From Anisus vortex (Eukaryota; Mollusca; Gastropoda; Planorbidae): DNA of 64,000 nt. The stretch covers positions 20,772,196 to 20,836,195 of the forward strand of contig OX421494.1 in the NCBI GenBank assembly GCA_949126835.1. The letters run 5' to 3'. Both the position numbers and the translations under genes were made by a program. Within the stretch, counting starts at the first letter, position 1, and every line of letters starts with the position of its first letter. A model generated the notes under the pieces. That model was not told the DNA's origin, searched no databases, and saw only the letters and a program-made list of their open reading frames with translations. Positions 53,023 through 63,275 of this stretch are shown piece by piece.

Positions 53023-53467
53023 ACCCACTGTCCAGTGATTTCTTCGTGAACTTTAAAGGCAATATATTATCCCTGTCATGATTCTGGACTGAACCGTAAC
53101 CTTATTAGCACTCATGGATAGATCATAGCGCAGAAGTAGTGTAGAACTAGAAACATAGGTTAGCGTAGAGTTAGATTAGGGAGTAGAAAGTAGCCTGACG
53201 CCATTACCTCTTTCCCTCTTCTCACGCAATAGGAAAACCCCAACCACTCCTTCTTCACCTGTTCTTTAACCCTCTCTACACTTTTTCATTCCCGAATTCA
53301 GAGTTGCTACTTGATTCAGCCAATTGGTATTACACTATTTGTATGTGTGATTGTATGTGTGTGTATTCTTTAATGTATGTATATATATATTCTATTATGC
53401 TGTCAATTATGATTCATGTTGTATTTGGATAGTAACTACTCATTTATTTTGCTAAACTCAGCATGCA

Positions 53468-53527
53468 CGTAAAACCCCCACCCACCTGTAGAAACCCCCA
53501 CCCACCTGTAGACACCCCCACCCACTG
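53468..53527. repeat. 20-bp tandem triplication
   Basis: AACCCCCACCCACCTGTAGA repeats three times, the last copy diverging. Confidence 0.85.
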
Positions 53528-54830
53528 CTACACCCTTTTCATTATTTCCCCTCTTCGGCCCCTACTCAAGCCCTTGATCCACTCGTCGTAGTGACATCTG
53601 GGGCGAAGCGTCTCGCACATACGTAAGCGCCTCGGGCTGCGCTAGACCAGAACCAATAGACACAGGTACATCCAGGGAGATAAGTTATTATCTTATCCTT
53701 TGTATCTCCGTATACATCTACCCCCCCTTTTCCCCTGGGCCCCACCCCGCAAAAGTCGGCGGTACTAATTGTTCACCTACTTCCACTCCTAATCCCCACC
53801 CCCAATAGTCAATCCTTTATGCAAGTATATTTCAAACCAGCCAACCAGAACATATGTAATTCTAAACTAATGTAGCTATCCAATCAAATTGACCACTGAT
53901 CACGTGACTAAAATTCACAAAGGCGCGCTTAACTAGTTTTAGGGCACTTCAGCTCAAGCGTTAGAGGGAGAAGGTTGTTCGATTCTAGCCTCCACTTATT
54001 CAGTTCGTTCCATAGGATATACCGCCTGCATGTGTATAGATAGATATTGTGCCAGTATAAGTATTTTCATGAACACAGCTACGTTTGCCTAATGTTTGGA
54101 TAACCTAGCAGTACCATGTGTTGAGTGTTAACTGAAGCCTGTGCAAATTCATATATGTATCTTGCCATTGAGTGAAGAATTGAAATGATAATAAACACCT
54201 GAACTTAACCAACGATTTTTTTGCCTACTTAGTACTATCTGTGTGTCCGTCATAATATCTAACGAGCCAAGAGAGAAATAATAATTATTCCAGGGCGATT
54301 CCAGTCACGGTAATTCATACCCCACGACGACCTGCCACTACTACCCCACTCACCTACGACTCCGCACCCCTCTCATCGCCCAACTTCTGCCAGGTTGATG
54401 TCCTAATCCTAAACACATCCTGACAATCCCCTAACTCGGATTTAATATTCAACGCACTAATGGTTGTTTAATCTCAGCTTTCACTACAATGGGAATAACA
54501 GTCATTTACCACCGAAACCGTTATATATTATTATTTAATATAAAAATTCATTAATCTCCTTAACATGAAATTTCCGGTATTATACAAATTTGGAGGTTTT
54601 TAATAATTAAGAAACTTTTGTTTTCATGATAGTTAAATTTGATGTAGATCTATTCGTAATACAATTATTAAGAACAATTTTTTTTTCACACGCTTTTGGT
54701 TTGTACAGTTATTATTTCTAAGACTTTTGTTAATGACTCACTAGTTATTTAAAAGTCATCTTTTAATTGACAGAAAATGTCTTTGAACAAAAAGTTGTTT
54801 TAGTCTTACCACGCCTTAGATTTCTGTTTT
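53528..54830. other. Gene-less stretch, unassigned
   Basis: C-rich and GC-balanced patches (53550-53810 and 54300-54420) alternate with AT-rich DNA. An AATAAAC signal lies near 54192. The part at 53940-54300 has the look of a transcript end or an LTR-like piece, but no pair or duplication was found. Confidence 0.35.
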
Positions 54831-54842
54831 GATTGAGGGCAC

Positions 54843-55391
54843 CCAAATGCCCCGATCAACCAGTCACTCAGTACAGAACTTTTAAAACTGAGCAAAATAA
54901 CTAAAGAACTGGTTCTCCAATGGATCCCTGGGCATATACAAAATGAAGGAAATGACACTGCCGACACCTTAGCTAAAGCTGGAGGCAGACAAAACCTGAC
55001 AGACCCATCTCTACACCCCGAAGAAATAAAGGCAATACCCAAAAGGAATGAATCCGAAAGATGGTCTGAGCTGCAACAAAACAACCCAAAGATTGATGCT
55101 TACTACAAACTCTCCCGCCAATTTCAAAACATCATCTTCAGACTAAGGACTGGTCACAACAGGCTAAAGCAACATATGTTCCGCAAACTACGAATCGGAG
55201 CAAGCGAAATGTGCCCCTGCGAAACAGCTCCCGAAAATGCGGAGCATGTCCTTCAGACCTGCCCTCTGTATCTTTCTACCCGGTCAGACATTTGGCCCCT
55301 GGGGGCTACCTTCAACGACAAACTGTTCGGTGGACTAGAGCAACTGACAGCCACAGCGCAGTTCATAACAACTATCGGACTTGTTGTCTGA
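54843..55391 (+). pseudogene. LINE RNase H C-terminus plus zinc-finger-like tail, frame intact
   Basis: One open phase of 182 codons from the truncation point to the stop. It covers the last RNase H Asp (NDTADTLAK), then FRLRTGHNRLKQHMFRKLRI and the MCPCETAPE / EHVLQTCPLY motif. There is no start codon of its own, so it cannot be a functional gene. It preserves the reading that is frameshifted in the longer copy: here GG stands at 55152-55153 where the longer copy has GGG. Confidence 0.85.
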
Positions 55392-55434
55392 ATCCTCCCA
55401 ATCATAACATTTGAGAACGAAGAAGAAGAAAGAA
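54843..55434 (+). mobile_element. 5'-truncated copy of the LINE at 36847-41203
   Basis: 592 bp corresponding to about 40610-41203. It ends with the same 3' UTR and GAA-rich tail. The flanks GATTGAGGGCAC (54831-54842) and GATTGATGGCAC (55435-55446) form a 12-bp duplication with one mismatch. Reverse transcription that stopped early gives this form. Confidence 0.9.
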
Positions 55435-55444
55435 GATTGATGGC

Positions 55445-55560
55445 ACTCAATGATGTCAAACTGTTGTTGTTGGTTTTTCCCTTGACTAATTCTGGCGACC
55501 CATTCCCATTTCAGATTACCTAAGAATAACAGAGAACTTAGATGAATCAGTCCTTTCATA
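55445..55560 (-). pseudogene. Diverged LINE 3' fragment, host of the insertion above
   Basis: TCTGGCGACCCATTCCCATTTC corresponds to TCAGGCAACCCATTCCATGC at 25325 and 56777, which encodes the WNGLPE-type tail on the minus strand. AATGATGTCAAACTGTTG also aligns with AATGATGTTAAGTTACTG. The copy is old and has no usable frame. Confidence 0.55.
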
Positions 55561-56639
55561 TTATATATAAGAAAAGAATTCTCTGTTGTAAAATTTTAAA
55601 ATTATAACTTATGTAAACTAAGACAGCCTATAAGCTCAACAAGTTTGGTCAAACTATAAAAACCTATATCATGAAAAAAGTTTATTTTTTTCTATTTTAT
55701 TTAACTTTATTTTGCTTTTCCAAATAGCCGAAACAATAATTTAAATTTAGTTATCTCCTCTGATCTATGAAAAAAATACGAGGGTTATCTCCCTTATAGC
55801 CACTGAACATTGGCCGACACGTGATTACCCGATTGTTTTGTTTTAAACTTCCGATTTTTAAATATTTTTTTTTATTTCTTTAAAACGCTTCAAGAAATTC
55901 ATCAAGATCCTGGAAACATATTTTTTATATATGTTATTATTCCTTAATGCTTTATGCAAAGATTAAACATAAAACTGTCAACAAGCAACAAAAGATGCGA
56001 ACTTATCATGCGCAGAAATTTTCTAACATTCTGAGACATGTCCGAGAAAATTGAATGTTTCCTCTGTCCAGTAAAACTCATAAGACACCGTTCAGAACCC
56101 AGATATAACTCAAAATAAGCAGGTCACGTGGCAAGCATTCTTCCGCTCTTATTCAAGTAATTGTGTCCCTTTAGGCCTTTCCCAATCAAACGCCTGCAGT
56201 TGAATTGTCGAAAGAGAACGCGCTGAGCATGCTATATGCAATGAGCATGGAATGTTGCGCTATGTAAATTATCTCCTTTATTTATTTGTATTATTACTAT
56301 TGTTCGTTAATCTTCAAAAATGGTCAAGTGTAAAAAACTATTTTCAAATGTTCAATTGGCATCCATTGTAACTTCTGAAGTTTGAACTTTTAACAAATGT
56401 ATCATGCGTCTCCGGATAGAATAAAACCAATGTGAAAATGGCAGATTGCAGATTCAATTGGCCCGGATCTTGTTGGCACTAGAACCCCCCCCCCCCCCCC
56501 CCCGCCTCCCATAGTGTACTTAAACTCACTGGGCCACCATCTTTCTATTATACTCTTTGTATTATTAGATGTCAATTTCAATAAACTCAGAGATTTACTT
56601 CAACAACTCCCTCCTTCTACTTCCCTTAAAAAAAAAAAA
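55561..56639. other. Gene-less stretch, with a homopolymer and a short relic
   Basis: A C17 run lies at about 56486-56503. A relic with GCTGAGCATGCTATATGCAA and GCGCTATGTAAAT at 56220-56270 resembles the arm end at 17560-17640. The rest is AT-rich and unassigned. Confidence 0.55.
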
Positions 56640-56925
56640 AAATTATCTTAAACATTACAGACGCTCCTTCTATAAAGAAGATTATTGCGTCCTACGTACA
56701 TCCGTGGTTTGAGTCTTGTCCTGACTTCTATTATTGTTTTGAATCATGTTAAGTTACTGGTTTTACTGGTTTGTTCAGGCAACCCATTCCATTCCCCGAT
56801 GCCACTTGGGAAGAAAGAGTACTTCTATGCATTTGTTTTCTCATAAGGGATAAGGAAAGTGTTCTTGTCCTACTGTTTAGTTGAGCATTGTGACATTCTC
56901 AATACTGTTGTATTTTTATACAATA
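56640..56925 (-). pseudogene. LINE 3' fragment, same family as 25187-25555
   Basis: The 3' UTR (ACATTACAGACGCTCCTTCT) matches the fragment at 25187. The minus-strand reading KYSFFPSGIGEWNGLPEQ matches the tail there, preceded by an in-frame stop. No RT palm is present. Confidence 0.75.
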
Positions 56926-56926
56926 A

Positions 56927-57739
56927 GCAAGAACACAAATTAAATACCGAAAAAAAAATCGTTCTCACTTAAGTTTTTATTTTATTGAAATATTATTTTC
57001 TTTTTTTTTTTTTTTATTTACATTTTTATTGTTTGGTTTTTATGTTTGTTTTTTTCTTTTAGATAGTATATTATGGTTAATTTAATATTATTAATAAGAA
57101 GTCAAGTCAACACAACTGTTCGCTACGTTTTAATACCAGAAGTTTGACACCAACAATTCTTATGCATATGCCAGGGTCAGGGCGACCGAATTAAAAAGTC
57201 TCTTAGAAAACCCGGACGAGCCTTTCGGCTCTTGTGTCCAGGACGTAACGTTTAGGATTGAGTAAACTCTGTCCGGGCTCCAGCCACCCCACGACACGCC
57301 GAAGGCGTGGCGTGTCGTGTAACAGGGAAGGTTTCCGCAGGCCAGAGACCGTTCACAGAGGTTCCCCTAAGGATCATTATCGTGGTTGCTCGCCGGTACA
57401 CCTGCACTGACACCCGGTAGCGCAAATCCTATACTATAAGTACATGCATCCAGACACCGGGTGGTTCTCGAGACGGGAATGCAACGTCCATTGCTTCCTC
57501 CCCACCGAAACCCCGTGGCCTCTCGGCAGTGCAATGGATCTCGGACCCGCTGCAGGGGCTGTCCCCCACGTGTTAGTCCGCCGGTGTATTATTAATGGGA
57601 ATGTATCGGCGGTTTTCACACAACCCTGTCTTTGAGGCCCATGGGTACAGTAGTGGGTCATGGCGACCAGAAACAAGTAACAAGAACAAAAACTAAATAC
57701 TGAAAAGAAACGTTCTCATTCCAGTTTTTATTGTATATA
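56927..57739. repeat. GC-rich island bounded by a direct repeat
   Basis: Direct repeats of about 55 bp (56927-56985 and 57680-57735, sharing CAAGAACA, AAATAC, GTTCTCA and AGTTTTTATT) flank the segment. 57170-57660 is GC-rich compared with its AT-rich neighbours. It holds strong hairpins: ACGACACGCC / GGCGTGTCGT (57291-57318) and GAGCC-TTTC-GGCTC (near 57212). Frames on both strands (57434-57676) are unrecognised. It could be the structured end of a retroelement or an unrelated captured sequence. Confidence 0.5.
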
Positions 57740-58029
57740 TATATATTATTGTATATTATATTGTATATTTTTTCTTTCTCTCTTAACAAACACATTGTAG
57801 TCATTCATTTCTCCGTCATTTCGACGGGCATAACCACTAGTTATATTAATAAGAAATAGGAATCGTAATGACTTTTCGAAGAAGTAGGGGTCAGTATTAG
57901 ACAAGTATGGTGTGCTGGCTGTTTAGCTCACCGGACTGGAAACTAGTGTCAAACTTGATGACCGATCACTGTCACCCTTACATCTGCTAATTTTAATGAT
58001 ATTTTAATCTCAGTTTTACCGAATTTTTT
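57740..58029. other. Short gene-less stretch
   Basis: Begins with TATATA runs, then AT-rich DNA. No feature is recognised. Confidence 0.5.
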
Positions 58030-59513
58030 ACTTCCTTTATTTTAAGTTGCATTTTCTGTCTGTCTGTCTGTCTGTCTGCAATCGTGGTGCAAAAATTGGC
58101 TTCGATATTTCGACCACTTCCCGTGGTCCGATTGAGCTGAAATTTGGACAGCAGATTTGTGGCGCCTAACAATACATCCTATCAAATTTTCAGTTAAAAC
58201 GACTTAATAATACTACACTTATGACAATATTCATTTCTTAAAAGGAAAGTATAAGAAATATTTTAATTTCGCGTTAAAAATGCCTGTGCAACTTTTTATA
58301 GTTTTTCGGCGCAGAGCTAGAAAAAAAAAAATTATGCGCTACGATTATTTTTAGAACAATTCATACGGAGTAAGGAGATATTTTTGAGATTTGCAACACA
58401 GATATTTTTTCTGTACGTTTCATTTGCAGTAGTCAATCAATTATTTAATTACATGATGGTAAACTTAGTTTGCAAATAAAGGGAGCATAATAAAAACTTC
58501 GTTTTTATGGTTTTCTTGTTACTTCCTTTATTTTAAGTTGCATTTTCTGTCTGTCTGTCTGTCTGTCTGCAATCGTGGTGCAAAAATTGGCTTCGATTTG
58601 TCGACCACTTCCCGTGGTCCGATCGAGCTGAAATTTGGACAGCAGATTTGTGGCGCCTAACAATACATCCTATCAAATTTTCAGTTAAAACGACTTAATA
58701 ATACTACACTTATGACAATATTCATTTCTTAAAAGGAAAGTATAAAAAATATTTAAATTTCGCGTTAAAAATGCCTGTGCAACTTTTTATAGTTTTTCGG
58801 CGCAAAGCTAGAAAAAAAAATAATTATGCGCTACGATTATTTTTAGAACAATTCATACGGAGTAAGGAGATATTTTTGAGATTTGCAACACAGATATTTT
58901 TTCTGTACGTTTCATTTGCAGTAGTCAATCAATTATTGAATTACATGGTGGTTAACTTAGTTTGAAAATAAAGGGAGTATAATAAAAACTTCGTTTTTAC
59001 GGTTTTCTTGTTTAAGTTGCATTTTCTGTCTGTCTGCAATTGTCGTGCAAAACTTTGCTTCCATTTTTCGACCACTTCCCGTGGTCCAATCGAGCTGAAA
59101 TTTGGACAGCATACTTGTGGCGCCTAACAATACATCCTATCAAATTTTCAGTTAAAACAACTTAATAATACTACACTTATGACAATATTCATTTCTTAAA
59201 AGTAAAGTATAAGAGATATGCCTGTGCAACTTTTATAGTTTTGCGGCGCAAAGGTAGAAAAAAAAATTATGCTTCACACATTTAAAAAAAAAATGCGCAA
59301 TCGTTATAATTAGATATGTATTTGCCGACATTACCGATTCGAAATTTTAGTTTTGTAGTGTTGTGTTTACTGCAAGCCGTACATTACCAATTGGAAATTT
59401 TTCTGTTGAAATTCATAAGGTATGATATTACTTATTTGTTCTATACATTAAACACATGGTTTGCAAATAAAGGGAGTATAATAAAAACTTCGTTTTTACG
59501 GTTTTCTTGTTAG
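58030..59513. repeat. Three tandem copies of a 490-bp repeat
   Basis: Units are 58030-58520, 58521-59010 and 59011-59513. Each starts with TTTAAGTTGCATTTTCTGTC and a (CTGT)n run. Each continues with CGACCACTTCCCGTGGTCC, GAGCTGAAATTTGGACAGCA and TGGCGCCTAACAATACATCC, and ends with AACTTCGTTTTTACGGTTTT and CTTGTT. Units 1 and 2 are nearly identical. Unit 3 has a shorter CTGT run and a different middle (59240-59440). No conserved frame is seen. Confidence 0.9.
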
Positions 59514-60785
59514 AAAGATGATTATATTAAATTGAATATTAAGCGGCATAGATAGGTAGTGATCATTCAAATTGGGTAGTTATTGTAATGCCTAAAAATA
59601 TATATACAAATTCTTTTGTCATATAATCAATATTTATATAATTTTCAAATACTTTTTACAGTTTGAGCATTTCAGAGTTATAAATGTAAGCCATTATACT
59701 TGTATAAAAGAACAAAAAATAGTTATATTAGCTCAAATGAAACGGGTTCATTACCTCCCTTTAATTAACAAACTTTTTCACATTTGGCTCAATAGTGATG
59801 CCGAACAAGTTATGTTTTGTAATAAAACAAATATTACTGATTATTATTATTTCTTTATATACATTCATGGTACATTATGGTATTCATAACAAGATTTAAT
59901 TATTAGAGGATTAAAATAATTTACTTTAAACAGTTGTAAATAAACATTTCCTGCATTAATTGTTTTGTCCATTTAAGGACTTTATATTTTAAGCATTTAT
60001 AATTACAGAAATTATATAAGATACCCCTATTAAATAAGTCTCTTATCTTTCTGAATTAATAATACATATAAATTTATCTCGGAATTAATTATATTTATGT
60101 TTAATTAAAGAAGATGAGCATAAAATTCGTTTAAATGTAATTAATCTGTATCAATTAATGAGCGGTCAAATGTAGGGGACCACTTTGTACGCGTAAAACA
60201 GCTTTCATGTGCGATAAAATCTGTTCACATGTGTAATTTGAACCAAAAGCTGAAAGAAAATGAGCGAATGCCTAGCAGTTGAGAATAGCAGATTACTTTC
60301 CGAAGCATCTTACTACCAGACTTTTTCCGCAAATGGGCACATTTGGATGCCCATATTTTAAATGTTTAAAATTCAACTTGCTCCATTTTAAAATCACCAA
60401 TATTCCTCCACTTAAAAAAAGATCTACATCTGAGAAGGTTGTAGTAAGATCAAACCTGTTAGGCTTGGTGCGGTATGCAAAAATGAGTCCATCATTTTGA
60501 AAGGCTTGCATTTGATTAGAAAACTCCGCTTTGAGTGCTTCGATGTTCTTCTGAAAAAGCCCATCTATCTATCTTAGGTTTACGGACATTTGATACCGCG
60601 ACATTTGATACCGCGACATTTAATCCCTGACACTTAGTCACACGATAGATAGTCCCGTTGACACTTCATCCCGCGACACTTACTCCCTCCCTTCCCGAAA
60701 GAAAAAGGACTTCGACAATGTTCATGAGTCTAGAGTCCAACATTTAAGGCTTAGCCAAATTAGTCTAATTCTCACCTTGTATAAG
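59514..60785. other. Gene-less AT-rich stretch
   Basis: No gene recognised. Antisense frames at 60279-60511 overlap each other and lack motifs. At 60580-60700 the phrase GATACCGCGACATTT recurs with variants (CATCCCGCGACACTT), a small degenerate tandem repeat. Confidence 0.5.
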
Positions 60786-61080
60786 CAAAGATTATTATAA
60801 GATGGACCGCTTGCTCTATTTTAGAGCTTACATGTTCTATTTTTCAGTGCGCATCCAATAACGCCTTCTTAAATTACCTCTACGCTCCTACATTTGCCTA
60901 AATGTTACCGCTGTATACAACTGCCCATTTAAATTTTAATTTTTCATTAAGAAAATCATAGCGATTAAATAAAACGGCAGTGTACAATACAAAACGGAAT
61001 CAGGAATTCCGGAAAGAAGTCATTCGAGTCATCAAATAGCAGAAATGTTAAAGCAAGCGTTTCCATCATATTATTGTCTA
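60786..61080. mobile_element. MITE, CATAGACTATAATA family, copy 5
   Basis: Ends are CAAAGATTATTATAAGATGG with ACCGCTTGCT, and AGCAAGCGTTTCCATCATAT with TATTGTCT. It is more diverged than the other copies, with no clear flanking duplication. Confidence 0.75.
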
Positions 61081-61361
61081 AGTGCTTACCAACTTTTTGT
61101 TTATTGGCTAACATTTTTCGATGTGCGTAATGTATTCCTCAGACTAATCAAAACTATTTTTTTAACAAGTGTTTTAAAACAGTTTTAAGATTGTAAGACT
61201 CACCCAAAAGATAATTGATCTATGACCCAAATAAAATTGCAATAAAGCGTCACAATCTTGTTGAAATGGAAGTATGAGGGATACACTTTAATAAAGTCAT
61301 TTATATTACTCACTGCCTGTTCACCATAAATAAACTTTGGAAAGTTTCTATGAACCAAAGT
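61081..61361. other. Gene-less spacer
   Basis: AT-rich; no feature recognised. Confidence 0.5.
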
Positions 61362-61369
61362 GTCTAGAG

Positions 61370-61575
61370 CAGGGGTCGGTAACCTTTTGATAATAGAGTC
61401 CCAAAGTAGGATTTCTAATTCATTCAGCGTGCCAATAGCCTAAAAGTAATCCTGTTCTAGCACTCATTTTCTTTTAGAAGAAACTTGAATTGCTTTTTTA
61501 AGGGCTTCCGCGTGCCAATTGGAAATTACTCTGCGTGCCAAGTCTGGCACGGGTTTCATAGGTTGCCGACCCCTG
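61370..61575 (+). mobile_element. hAT-like MITE, complete copy with 8-bp duplication
   Basis: 206 bp. The left end is CAGGGGTCGGTAACC and the right end is GGTTGCCGACCCCTG. GTCTAGAG is duplicated exactly at 61362-61369 and 61576-61583. The 8-bp duplication and CAGGGGTCGGCAACC-type termini are characteristic of hAT elements. There is no transposase, so it depends on one encoded elsewhere. Confidence 0.92.
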
Positions 61576-61583
61576 GTCTAGAG

Positions 61584-62140
61584 CAAGAAGTAGTTCTCTC
61601 ATGCCTTAACAAATATCTATTATTGTTTTATTGTTCAAAGAATGAAAAAAAAAAGTCAAAGAGTGACAGTCACTAGATGAAAACAGACCATACGTCACTT
61701 AATTGGTATAGCCTATAAGTTATTTTATAAGTCAAGAGTGAAAATTGAGTATAGTTAATTACATAGTGATTTAGTGAGTTAATAAATGCTGTGAATAAGA
61801 TGGTAATTCAATTAGTCAGTATGGTGAATTGGTTTGTTAGTCGAGTGAGTTCGTGAGATCAGATAGTTCACGACTGCAACGCATATGTCAGTCAATGGGT
61901 CAATTTTTTTTCCCCAATCGATCAATGATTTATGCAGATTTATTTCTTAATCCTACACCCCACTGCTCTCAGTGCAAGAGACATCATGTCTCATAGAAAC
62001 CTCCGACAGAAATCATACATCAGATCATACATCAGATTAAGTTACAACTAAATTTGTCCACAGGAAGTTAGTTATCTGCAGGATAGAGTTGAAACATCGA
62101 ACGATCGTTTGACATTACACATGGGATAGGTGCAGATGAT
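61584..62140. other. Gene-less spacer
   Basis: AT-rich with no recognised feature. A short duplication (ATCATACATCAG twice) lies near 62015-62038. Confidence 0.5.
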
Positions 62141-62432
62141 AAAAGAGTAAGAGAGACAGAGAGACAGAGAGAGAGAGAGAAAAACAGAGAGAATGTAAAG
62201 AAATACAGAGTATGAGGGAGAGAAAAGCAGAGAGGTAAAAGAGAGACAGAGAGAAACATAGAGTGGGAAACACATAGAGAGGGAGAGGGAAAGAAAGACG
62301 GAGAGAAAGAGAGAGGTAGAGAGATATATGATATCTCAATGTCATGTTGGAATAGCTTAGTAAATAAAGAAACAGAGATAGAAAGAACTAGGGAGGAAAG
62401 GAGGGAGTGGTCGGAGAGACAAAGCAATAAAG
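62141..62432. repeat. GA-rich low-complexity DNA
   Basis: Interrupted AGAGAC/GAGAGA runs. Minus-strand Ser/Leu-rich frames (62068-62427) are artefacts of this composition. Confidence 0.85.
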
Positions 62433-63275
62433 GACACGAAGAGAGAGAGAGAGAGAGAGAGAATTAATATGAGAGAGAGAGAGAGAATTAATATGAGAGA
62501 GAGAGAGAATTAATATGAGAGAGAGAGAGAGAATTAATATGAGAGAGAGAGAGAATTAATATGAGAGAGAGAGAGAGAATTAATATGAGAGAGAGAGAGA
62601 ATTAATATGAGAGAGAGAGAGAGAATTAATATGAGAGAGAGAGAGAATTAATATGAGAGAGAGAGAGAGAGAATTAATATGAGAGAGAGAGAGAGAATTA
62701 ATATGAGAGAGAGAGAGAGAATTAATATGAGAGAGAGAGAGAGAATTAATATGAGAGAGAGAGATAATTAATATGAGAGAGAGAGAGAGAATTAATATGA
62801 GAGAGAGAGAGAGAATTAATATGAGAGAGAGAGAGAGAATTAATATGAGAGAGAGAGAGAGAATTAATATGAGAGAGAGAGAGAATTAATATGAGAGAGA
62901 GAGAGAGAATTAATATGAGAGAGAGAGAGAGAGAATTAATATGAGAGAGAGAGAGAGAATTAATATGAGAGAGAGAGAATTAATATGAGAGAGAGAGAAT
63001 TAATATGAGAGAGAGAGAGAATTAATATGAGAGAGAGAGAGAGAGAATTAATATGAGAGAGAGAGAGAGAGAGAGAATTAATATGAGAGAGAGAGAGAGA
63101 GAGAGATAATTAATATGAGAGAGAGAGAGAGAATTAATATGAGAGAGAGAGAGAGAATTAATATGAGAGAGAGAGAGAATTAATATGATAGAGAGAGAGA
63201 GAGAGAATTAATATGAGAGAGAGAGAGAGAATTAATATGATAGAGAGAGAGAGAGAGAATTAATATGATAGAGAA
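62433..63275. repeat. Composite microsatellite: (GA)n alternating with AATTAATAT
   Basis: About 35-40 units of (GA)5-9 followed by AATTAATAT, giving a variable 20-30 bp period over 840 bp. A few units have GATAATTAATAT or TATGATAGAG variants. The strict alternation of a variable dinucleotide run and a fixed nine-base linker suggests array growth by unequal exchange plus slippage within units. Confidence 0.95.

Noticed and set aside
53940..54300. LTR-like or transcript-end-like segment with AATAAAC
   Set aside because: No second copy in the window, no terminal TG/CA with duplication and no linked coding sequence.
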